Positions 1-5,643 of a stretch of DNA of 5,643 bases are shown piece by piece. Numbering within the stretch: position 1 is the first letter of the stretch; the number at the start of each line of letters is the position of its first letter. The position numbers were made by a program, and so were the translations under genes. The notes under the pieces were generated by a model. The model saw only the letters and a program-made list of their open reading frames with translations, was not told where the DNA came from and ran no database searches. Source of the DNA: Candidatus Colwellbacteria bacterium RIFCSPLOWO2_12_FULL_43_11 (GTDB taxonomy: Bacteria; Patescibacteriota; Minisyncoccia; UBA6257; Colwellbacteraceae); NCBI GenBank assembly GCA_001817805.1, contig MHJB01000031.1, positions 1 to 5,643 of the forward strand, written 5' to 3'.

Positions 1-1199
1 AAAATTTAGTCGTTGCTTTCACGACTTACGGCGGGCTTAACTTTGAAGACGCCATTATTATATCGGAAAAAGTTCAGCAAGATGACAGGTTTACTTCAAT
101 TCACATCGAAGATTATCCGGTTGATGTCCGTGACACTAAACTGGGTCCTGAGATAACCACGCCTGACATCCCGAACGTTGCCGAAGATAAACTGAAGAAC
201 TTGGACGAGAGCGGAGTAATCAGAATCGGCGCGGAAGTCCGCGGCGGCGATATTTTGGTAGGTAAAATTTCACCAAAAGGAGAAAGCGAACTTACTCCCG
301 AAGAGCGATTAGTTCGTGCCATCTTCGGTGAGAAAGCCCGCGATGTTAAAGATACCTCACTTGAATTGCCGCACGGTAAGTCCGGCAGAGTCGTAGGTAT
401 AAAAGTATTTTCGAGAGAGAAGGGCGACAAGCTTGACCCCGGAGTAATAGAAAGAATTCAGGTGCAAGTTGCCGAACTTAGAAATATCAGAGCCGGTGAT
501 AAACTGGCCGGCAGACACGGCAACAAAGGCGTTGTTTCCCGCGTCTTGCCTATTGAAGACATGCCTTACTTGGAAGACGGTACTCCGGTTGATATCGTTT
601 TGAACCCACTGGGTATTGCTTCCCGTATGAACCTCGGACAATTATTTGAAACTCATCTCGGCTGGGCGGCTCAGAAGCAAGGCTATAGGGCCGAGACTCC
701 GGTATTTAGCGGAGCCACAGAAGATCAGATTAAAGAAGAGCTTAAAAAAGCCGGGCTGCCGGAAGACGGTAAAGTTACCTTGTTTGATGGCCGCACAGGG
801 CGCGCCTTAGATCAAAAAGTAACCGTGGGAGTTATCTATATGATGAAACTTAACCACTTGGTAGTGGATAAAGTCCATATGCGTTCGGTTGGTCCTTACT
901 CATTAATTACTCAACAGCCCTTGGGCGGCAAAGCGCAACTTGGCGGACAAAGATTTGGAGAAATGGAAGTTTGGGCTTTGGAGGGCTACGGCGCTTCTCA
1001 TATCTTGCAGGAAATGTTGACCATTAAGTCCGACGATGTTCTGGGCAGGTCATCGGCTTTCGAATCTATCATCAGAGGCGAAAAAATAAAGAAACCCAAT
1101 CTGCCGGCAGCCTTTAACGTTATGATTAACGAACTTAAGGCCCTGGGGCTATCGGTTAAACAGACTCACGAAAGAGAGAGTAATAAGAAAACTGATTAA
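1..1199 (+). CDS. rpoB: RNA polymerase beta subunit, C-terminal part (5' end outside window)
   Basis: The beta subunit forms one side of the RNA polymerase active cleft. The first full codon is at base 3, and 398 residues are visible before the TAA stop at 1197-1199. Motifs in order (window residues): NFEDA near residue 13, matching E. coli E813-D814; RDTKLGPE; IGAEVRGGDILVGK; a GDKLAGRHGNKG block whose lysine codons at 501-503 and 525-527 match E. coli K1065 and K1073, which contact RNA and NTP at the active centre; DMPYLEDGTPVDIVLNPLG; and QQPLGGKAQLGGQRFGEMEV with WALEGYGA, the C-terminal region that joins beta-prime. The large Proteobacterial insertion before GDKMAGRH is absent, so the layout resembles Bacillus. 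The end is short (SVKQTHERESNKKTD), without a long acidic tail. Oddities are YGGLNFED where WNGYNFED is usual, and GIASRMN for GVPSRMN. The identity is certain; the N-terminal two thirds, including the rifampicin pocket, are not visible. Confidence 0.98.
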   Translation, partial: NLVVAFTTYGGLNFEDAIIISEKVQQDDRFTSIHIEDYPVDVRDTKLGPEITTPDIPNVAEDKLKNLDESGVIRIGAEVRGGDILVGKISPKGESELTPEERLVRAIFGEKARDVKDTSLELPHGKSGRVVGIKVFSREKGDKLDPGVIERIQVQVAELRNIRAGDKLAGRHGNKGVVSRVLPIEDMPYLEDGTPVDIVLNPLGIASRMNLGQLFETHLGWAAQKQGYRAETPVFSGATEDQIKEELKKAGLPEDGKVTLFDGRTGRALDQKVTVGVIYMMKLNHLVVDKVHMRSVGPYSLITQQPLGGKAQLGGQRFGEMEVWALEGYGASHILQEMLTIKSDDVLGRSSAFESIIRGEKIKKPNLPAAFNVMINELKALGLSVKQTHERESNKKTD

Positions 1200-1203
1200 T
1201 ATG
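1197..1203 (+). promoter_or_regulatory. TAATATG stop-start junction coupling rpoB and rpoC
   Basis: The rpoB stop TAA (1197-1199) is separated by one T from the rpoC ATG (1201-1203). No GGAGG-like site lies 5-12 bases upstream of the ATG; the nearest purine run (GAGAGAG, 1174-1180) ends 20 bases before it. I infer that rpoC is translated mainly by ribosomes finishing rpoB, which would help keep beta and beta-prime in equal amounts. The same seven bases recur at the rpsF-ssb junction. Confidence 0.6.
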
Positions 1204-4200
1204 GAAAGAGAAACAATAAATTTCAAGGGCCTAAAAATAGGCATCGCTTCTCCTGAAGAAGTAATGCAGTGGTCACACGGTGAAGTAATCAAACCGGAAA
1301 CCATTAACTATCGAACCCAGCGTCCGGAAAAAGACGGACTTTTCTCCGAGCGCATTTTCGGTCCTACCAAAGATTGGGAATGTTATTGCGGCAAATACAG
1401 AAAAATCAGATATAAGGGAGTGGTTTGCGATAAATGTGGAGTCGAAGTTACGAGGTCTTCGGTGAGACGCGAAAGAATGGGGCATATTAAACTTGCCGCT
1501 CCGGTTGTGCACACCTGGTTTTTAAGGAGCTTGCCCTCAAGAATCGGCATGGCCTTAAATGAATCGTTATCTAAATTGGAGCGCGTTACCTACTACGCGG
1601 CTTTCATTGTTATTTCAATTGACGAAGAAAAAAGGAAAACAGCGCTCTCGGAAATCGAGAGGGAATTTAAAATTAAGAGCAAGGATGAGTCTATTGAAGC
1701 CGGCGAACTAAAAACCGCGGCCATTGCTACGAAAGACGCGTTAAGAGATTTACACCCGGGGAAAGTTTTAGAAGAAAGAGAATTTATAAGTCTGGCCAAA
1801 AGATTCGGCAATGTTTTCACGGTGGGTGCCGGTGGCGAGGGTATCAGAAAAGTTTTGGAAAGTGTTGATTTGGAAAAAGAGATAACAGCCATAGAGAAGT
1901 CCCTGAAGGAAACAGACGACGACATGGAGACGAAGAAAATTCTTCGTAGGCTGAAGTTTTTCAAATCAATGTCTATTAACGGAACCAGGCCCGAATGGAT
2001 GATTATGACGGTTTTGCCGGTTCTCCCGCCAGATTTGCGGCCGATGGTACCGTTGGATGGAGGACGATATGCCACATCGGACTTAAACGACCTTTATCGC
2101 CGCGTTATTAATCGCAACAACAGATTAAAGAAACTATTGGAACTTGGGGCACCCGATGTAATTATCGTTAATGAGAAGCGTATGCTTCAGGAAGCAATTG
2201 ATTCCTTGATTGATCCGGGTACAAGAGTTACCACCAAGGTTGGCACTAAGCGCGCTTTAAGGTCCTTGGCCGAGATGTTAAAGGGTAAGCAAGGCAGATT
2301 CCGTCAAAACCTTTTGGGCAAGCGTGTTGATTATTCGGGACGTTCCGTTATCGTTGTCGGTCCCGAACTCAAACTTGATGAATGCGGCTTGCCTAAGACT
2401 ATGGCCTTGGAACTTTTTAGACCCTTCGTTATAAGCGAAGTTATGAAGAGGGGGCTCGCTTACAACATCAGAAACTCCAACCGTTTAATCGACCAAGCAC
2501 CTCCGGAAGTTTGGGAAATATTGGAAGAAGTTATTAAAGACAGAAAAGTATTGCTTAACCGTGCTCCTACTTTGCATAGGCTTGGTATTCAGGCTTTTAA
2601 ACCGATTTTGATTGAAGACTTGGCGATTCGAATACCGCCCTTTGTTTGCACCGGTTTTAACGCCGACTTCGATGGCGACCAAATGGCCGTTCACTTGCCG
2701 CTATCGGAAGAAGCCCAAGAGGAGGCAACTAATTTGATGTTATCAACCAAGAACTTATTGAAGCCAGCTTCGGGCGAAGCTATAGCGTATCCTACGCAGG
2801 ATGTGGTTTTAGGTTCTTACTATCTGACCAAATTAAAGGCTGATGGTTTAGGCGCGGGTAAAATTTTCTCCGGACCGGAAGAAGCCGAAATGGCATATCA
2901 CAATGGTTATATCGCTATTAACGCTCCGATTAAAGTTTATGGCGAACCGGCTAAGGGAGTAGAAACAACCTGTGGCAGATTAATCTTCAACCAAATTCTT
3001 CCCCAAGACTACGGTTTCATTAATGAAACTTTAAATAAAAGGGCTCTAACTAAACTTACCGGTTCAATAATCGATAAGTATGGGCAAGAGAGAGCTAAAG
3101 TTTTCTTGGATGATATAAAGTCCCTTGGCTTTCGTTATGCCAGCCGTTCCGGTATCAGTTGGGCCATCTCCGACTTAGTTGCTCCAGATGAGAAACCGGC
3201 GATTCTTAAAGAAGCCGAGGGTAAAGTAGATTTGGTTGACGAACAATATTTAAGCGGTTTACTGACCGATAGTGAAAAGAAAGCCAGGATTATCAGTATC
3301 TGGACGGAGGCCATAGAGAAAGTTGCCAAAATAGTTCCCCAAAGTTTTGCCGAGGGCAACTCTGTTTATATGGTAATTGATTCGGGGGCCAGAGGCTCAT
3401 GGGGTCAGCCGGTACAAATGATGGGTATGAAAGGACTCGTAATTAACCCCAAAGGTGACATTATTAGTTTGCCGATTAAATCGTCTCTGAAAGAAGGCTA
3501 CACCGCTTTGGAATATTTCATTTCCACTCATGGTTCAAGAAAAGGTATGACCGACACCGCTTTAAAAACAGCGGAAGCAGGCTACTTAACCAGGCGTTTG
3601 ATTGATGCGGTCCAGGACATTGTAGTTAAAGAAGAGGATTGTAAAACCAAAGCCGGTATTAATATTTACCGTAACGATGGAAGTGAATTTGACCACAAAC
3701 TGGCTGACAGACTTTTCTCCCGCACTGCCTTGGAAGATATTAAAGTTGGCCGCAAAGTGGTTGTAAAAGCAGGGGAGGTTATAAACGAAGCCGCCGCTCG
3801 TGAAATCGATAAATCTAACTTGGAATCCGTTGCCGTGAGGTCAGCTATTACCTGCAAAACACTATATGGAGTTTGTTCCACTTGTTACGGATTGGACTTA
3901 GGCCGCAATAAACCGGTAGCGGTAGGAGAGGCGGTAGGTATTGTTGCCGCTCAATCAATCGGCGAACCGGGAACACAATTGGTACTGCGAACCAGGCACT
4001 CGGGTGGAGTAGCCGGAAAAGACATCACCATGGGTTTGCCTAGGGTGGAAGAACTTTTTGAAATCAGGACTCCTAAAGGCAAAGCCATTCTGTCTGACGT
4101 GGAAGGTACGGTTGAAAAAATTGGCGACAAAGGATTACTGAAAATTATTTCCATTAAAGTCATTTCCGGGAAGAAAACCAAAATAGTGGAATACTCCGCT

Positions 4201-4785
4201 ATGCGGTCATCCAATATATTGGTTTCCGTTGGTGATAAAGTTCAACCAGGCGATCAACTATCCGAAGGTAGTATCGATTTAAGAGAGCTTTTTGAATATA
4301 AAGGCAAAGAGGAAACTTACAGATACCTGGTTAAAGAACTGCAGCGCATTTACCTTTCTGAAGGTGTATCCATTAACAATAAACACATTGAGATAATCAT
4401 TAAGCAGATGTTCGGTAGAGTTAAAATTGTTCAATCTGGCGGCACCGATTTTATAGCCGGCGAGATGATAGATAAATCCAAGTTCTACGAAGTGAATCGC
4501 GATATGAAAGAATTATCGAGAGAACCCGCTAAAGGTGAAGAGCTTCTATTGGGTGTGGCTAAATCAGCTTTGGCCGGAGATGGCTGGTTATCGCCTGCTT
4601 CATTCCAAGAAACAGCTAGGGTTTTGGTTAAGGCTGCTAGCGAAGGCAGGGTTGACTACCTTAGGGGGCTAAAAGAGAATGTCATTATCGGACGTCTTTT
4701 ACCCATAGGCAAAAACATGAAAACTGCGCCTGAAATAGAGCTCGAAGTAGAGTCGGAAGAGAAAGAAGAGAAAAAGGAAGGGTAA
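1201..4785 (+). CDS. rpoC: RNA polymerase beta-prime subunit, full length (1194 aa)
   Basis: Catalytic largest subunit of RNA polymerase; length is close to Bacillus RpoC. The N-terminal zinc site has C61, C63, C76 and C79. The lid region (PPDLRPMVPLDGG) lies near 276-288, and the sigma-binding clamp coiled coil (LNDLYRRVINRNNR onward) at about 295-331. KGKQGRFRQNLLGKRVDYSGR (361-381) holds switch-region contacts. The active-site NADFDGD is at 487-493, with Mg-binding D489, D491 and D493. The F-loop region follows SGARGS (728-733), and the bridge helix spans about 770-803. The second zinc site has C814, C885, C892 and C895. The trigger loop is at about 921-936 with catalytic H933. The C-terminal SFQETARVL and VDYLRGLKENVIIGR blocks are intact, followed by a charged tail (EVESEEKEEKKEG). 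There is no SI3-type insertion in the trigger loop. The ATG at 1201 gives the usual N-terminus. Unusual residues are P737 and V738 in the F-loop and L929 and R932 in the trigger loop. The zinc, Mg and histidine ligands are all present, so it should be functional. Confidence 0.99.
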   Translation: MERETINFKGLKIGIASPEEVMQWSHGEVIKPETINYRTQRPEKDGLFSERIFGPTKDWECYCGKYRKIRYKGVVCDKCGVEVTRSSVRRERMGHIKLAAPVVHTWFLRSLPSRIGMALNESLSKLERVTYYAAFIVISIDEEKRKTALSEIEREFKIKSKDESIEAGELKTAAIATKDALRDLHPGKVLEEREFISLAKRFGNVFTVGAGGEGIRKVLESVDLEKEITAIEKSLKETDDDMETKKILRRLKFFKSMSINGTRPEWMIMTVLPVLPPDLRPMVPLDGGRYATSDLNDLYRRVINRNNRLKKLLELGAPDVIIVNEKRMLQEAIDSLIDPGTRVTTKVGTKRALRSLAEMLKGKQGRFRQNLLGKRVDYSGRSVIVVGPELKLDECGLPKTMALELFRPFVISEVMKRGLAYNIRNSNRLIDQAPPEVWEILEEVIKDRKVLLNRAPTLHRLGIQAFKPILIEDLAIRIPPFVCTGFNADFDGDQMAVHLPLSEEAQEEATNLMLSTKNLLKPASGEAIAYPTQDVVLGSYYLTKLKADGLGAGKIFSGPEEAEMAYHNGYIAINAPIKVYGEPAKGVETTCGRLIFNQILPQDYGFINETLNKRALTKLTGSIIDKYGQERAKVFLDDIKSLGFRYASRSGISWAISDLVAPDEKPAILKEAEGKVDLVDEQYLSGLLTDSEKKARIISIWTEAIEKVAKIVPQSFAEGNSVYMVIDSGARGSWGQPVQMMGMKGLVINPKGDIISLPIKSSLKEGYTALEYFISTHGSRKGMTDTALKTAEAGYLTRRLIDAVQDIVVKEEDCKTKAGINIYRNDGSEFDHKLADRLFSRTALEDIKVGRKVVVKAGEVINEAAAREIDKSNLESVAVRSAITCKTLYGVCSTCYGLDLGRNKPVAVGEAVGIVAAQSIGEPGTQLVLRTRHSGGVAGKDITMGLPRVEELFEIRTPKGKAILSDVEGTVEKIGDKGLLKIISIKVISGKKTKIVEYSAMRSSNILVSVGDKVQPGDQLSEGSIDLRELFEYKGKEETYRYLVKELQRIYLSEGVSINNKHIEIIIKQMFGRVKIVQSGGTDFIAGEMIDKSKFYEVNRDMKELSREPAKGEELLLGVAKSALAGDGWLSPASFQETARVLVKAASEGRVDYLRGLKENVIIGRLLPIGKNMKTAPEIELEVESEEKEEKKEG

Positions 4786-4826
4786 ATTGACTTGGGTCCT
4801 TTATTTTGTTACCCTCACTTAAAGTT
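4773..4826 (+). promoter_or_regulatory. rpoC-rpsF spacer with two interleaved inverted repeats
   Basis: The 41-base gap between the rpoC stop and the rpsF ATG, together with the last rpoC codons, holds two exact inverted repeats. AAAGGA (4773-4778) pairs with TCCTTT (4797-4802), and AGGGTAA (4779-4785, including the rpoC stop) pairs with TTACCCT (4809-4815). Their order is a-b-a'-b', so they would either compete or form a pseudoknot-like fold. The first stem is followed by ATTTTGTT, a poor U-tract, so at best it is a weak terminator. The arms are short and the left side is a purine run, so chance pairing is possible. There is no Shine-Dalgarno sequence before the rpsF ATG. A TTGACT (4787-4792), 17 bases before TACCCT (4810-4815), is promoter-like only in its -35 half. 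Confidence 0.3.
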
Positions 4827-5222
4827 ATGGAAGAGAAAACTTTGAAAGCTTACGAAATTTCTTATCTGTTAAAGACCGAAGACGAGGTCAGTTTTGTCGT
4901 TAAACTTCTATCGGATTTAGGCGCGGAGATTGTTAACGAAACTACTCCGGCGGAAATAAGACTCGCTTACCCGATTAAAAAAGAAACCAGGGCTTATTTC
5001 GGTTATCTTCACTTTAATTTGGATCCAGAATTAATTGAGAAGCTGAAAGAGCCCCTTCAATTAAATACTAAAATTTTAAGGTTCCTGATTGTTACCCCTC
5101 CTTTTATTAAAACTCAGGTTCGTAGGGAATTTGGAGAGGTCCGTAGTCCTCTCCCGGAACAGCCGAGAGCCGAGCTTTCTAATGACGCGTTGGAAGAAAA
5201 ACTCCAAGAAATAAAAATATAA
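4827..5222 (+). CDS. rpsF: 30S ribosomal protein bS6 (131 aa)
   Basis: bS6 sits on the platform of the small ribosomal subunit, where it pairs with bS18 against 16S rRNA. The 131-residue product begins MEEKTLKAYEISYLL, matching the first beta strand of the family (E. coli HYEIVFMV). A helix follows (residues 18-32), then the signature RLAYPIKKETRAYFGY (45-60), corresponding to E. coli RQLAYPINK, then a second helix (66-75) and the last strand ILRFLIVTPP (83-92). The C-terminal extension after residue 95 is charged and probably flexible. The WG before the usual RRLAYPI is missing, replaced by TPAEI. I chose the ATG at 4827; an in-frame TTG at 4806 would add seven residues (MLPSLKV) with no family support. 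Neither start has a clear ribosome binding site. The stop at 5220-5222 lies one base from ssb, a common partner gene. Confidence 0.93.
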   Translation: MEEKTLKAYEISYLLKTEDEVSFVVKLLSDLGAEIVNETTPAEIRLAYPIKKETRAYFGYLHFNLDPELIEKLKEPLQLNTKILRFLIVTPPFIKTQVRREFGEVRSPLPEQPRAELSNDALEEKLQEIKI

Positions 5223-5226
5223 TATG
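5220..5226 (+). promoter_or_regulatory. TAATATG stop-start junction coupling rpsF and ssb
   Basis: The rpsF stop TAA and the ssb ATG are one T apart, the same TAATATG arrangement as at rpoB-rpoC. The bases before the ATG are A/T-rich (AAGAAATAAAAATATAAT) with no Shine-Dalgarno match, so ssb translation probably depends on re-initiation after rpsF or on an unstructured AT-rich start. A perfect TATAAT at 5218-5223 abuts the ATG but has no -35 partner and is most likely incidental. Confidence 0.55.
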
Positions 5227-5643
5227 AACCTAAATAAAGTTTTTATTATCGGAAGACTTACGGCAGACCCGCAGTTAAGAACTACGCCTACCGGCACCGA
5301 AGTAGCTACACTGGGTGTCGCCACCAACAGAACTTGGATAGATAAAAGCGGTCAGAAAAAAGAGGAAGCAGAATTTCATAACGTGGTTGTTTGGGGTAAG
5401 CAGGCGAGTATCGTTAAACAGTTTTTAGTGAAGGGCAGTATGATATTTATTGAAGGCAGGTTGCAGACCAGAAGTTGGGAAGGCAAAGACGGACAACCAA
5501 GAAAGACTACGGAAATTGTAGCCGATAGGATTCAACTGGGCCCCAGGCCTAGTGGCGGTGGAGCTCCAAGAAGTGAAACTCGCGGTGATTCACCGGCTAA
5601 AGAGGAGATGCCCGTGATTGATATTGATAGCGAAGAGATAAAA
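5224..5643 (+). CDS. ssb: Single-stranded DNA-binding protein, 3' end outside window
   Basis: SSB binds single-stranded DNA during replication, recombination and repair, and its acidic tail recruits partner enzymes. The window shows 140 codons without a stop. The N-terminal OB fold is clear: MNLNKVFIIGRLTADPQLR (1-19), then TGTEVATLGVATNRTW (23-38), EFHNVVVWGK (50-59), VKGSMIFIEGRLQTRSW (69-85) and TTEIVADRIQLGPRP (95-109). Aromatics that stack on DNA in E. coli SSB (W40, W54, F60, W88) align with W38, F51, W57 and W85. A short Gly/Pro/Ser-rich linker (109-125) leads into an acidic stretch (EEMPVIDIDSEEIK). The family usually ends in an acidic tip finishing DIPF or similar; it is not yet reached, so I infer that only a handful of codons are missing. 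The one-OB-fold form with a short linker suits a bacterial homotetramer. The style matches Parcubacterial SSBs. Confidence 0.95.
   Translation, partial: MNLNKVFIIGRLTADPQLRTTPTGTEVATLGVATNRTWIDKSGQKKEEAEFHNVVVWGKQASIVKQFLVKGSMIFIEGRLQTRSWEGKDGQPRKTTEIVADRIQLGPRPSGGGAPRSETRGDSPAKEEMPVIDIDSEEIK

Noticed and set aside
1593..2075. 160-codon open frame on the minus strand inside rpoC
   Set aside because: It lies wholly antisense to conserved RpoC sequence, its Ser/Phe-rich translation resembles no family I know, and it has no start signal. It is a shadow of the coding strand, as are the other minus-strand frames at 113-430, 357-641, 1273-1512, 2485-2694, 3135-3359, 3666-3881, 3951-4214 and 5076-5327.
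4773..4810. Intrinsic terminator between rpoC and rpsF
   Set aside because: The stem is only 6 pairs, mostly A-T, with an 18-base loop, and the following ATTTTGTT is not a solid U-tract.
4787..4815. Promoter TTGACT-17-TACCCT before rpsF
   Set aside because: The -35 is good (5 of 6) but the -10 matches only 3 of 6 bases, and transcription would begin about five bases before the ATG. It is too weak to annotate as a promoter on its own.
4806..4826. Upstream TTG start for rpsF adding seven residues
   Set aside because: The added residues (MLPSLKV) do not match bS6 N-termini, there is no Shine-Dalgarno site, and the ATG at 4827 gives the expected family start.
5218..5223. Perfect TATAAT before ssb
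   Set aside because: It directly abuts the ATG, so a transcript would start inside the gene, and no -35 lies 16-18 bases upstream. AT-rich junction sequence explains it.
1..5643. Recoded UGA (code 25 or code 4)
   Set aside because: All genes read through with the standard bacterial code, conserved glycines and tryptophans use ordinary codons, and all visible stops are TAA. Nothing supports recoding, although the window alone cannot show how TGA is used elsewhere.
1..5643. Novel accessory, defence or mobile system
   Set aside because: All of the sequence except the 41-base spacer and two single-base junctions is accounted for by rpoB, rpoC, rpsF and ssb, with no foreign-looking composition, terminal repeats or unknown gene.

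Overview
This window is a compact housekeeping operon on the plus strand: the 3' part of rpoB, complete rpoC, complete rpsF, and nearly all of ssb (cut by the right edge). It is almost fully coding. The gaps are 1 base (rpoB-rpoC), 41 bases (rpoC-rpsF) and 1 base (rpsF-ssb). I see no RNA gene, mobile element, CRISPR array or origin, and no stretch of 300 bases without a gene.

Organism: the proteins point to a bacterium of the Candidate Phyla Radiation (Patescibacteria), most likely a Parcubacteria-like lineage. This is inference from protein style, not a tree. The clues are the RpoC N-terminus (RTQRPEKDGLF, then GKYRKIRYKGVVCDKCG), an SSB opening with MNLNKVFIIGRLT and carrying EGRLQTRSW, a short bS6 with a divergent core (TPAEIRLAYPIKK), very tight packing, and AT-rich starts without Shine-Dalgarno sequences. 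The polymerase lacks the large lineage insertions of Proteobacteria: there is no beta-prime insert in the trigger loop and none between the conserved blocks at the beta C-terminus. All three visible stop codons are TAA, and no in-frame TGA is needed, so the window gives no sign of the UGA-to-glycine code of Gracilibacteria/SR1.

Layout: bases 1-1199 encode the C-terminal 398 residues of the RNA polymerase beta subunit. Bases 1201-4785 encode a 1194-residue beta-prime subunit with both zinc sites, the active-site NADFDGD loop, bridge helix and trigger loop. After a short spacer holding two interleaved inverted repeats, 4827-5222 encodes ribosomal protein bS6. From 5224 onward lies single-stranded DNA-binding protein, whose visible part ends inside the acidic tail.

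How the genes relate: beta and beta-prime together form the catalytic cleft of RNA polymerase. bS6 is a small-subunit ribosomal protein. SSB coats single-stranded DNA in replication and repair. rpsF-ssb is a widespread pair, usually followed by rpsR, but its position directly behind rpoBC is less usual and is the main contextual point. I found no convincing new biological system. The most notable details are substitutions in the catalytic trigger loop and F-loop of beta-prime and the possible RNA structure across the rpoC stop codon.
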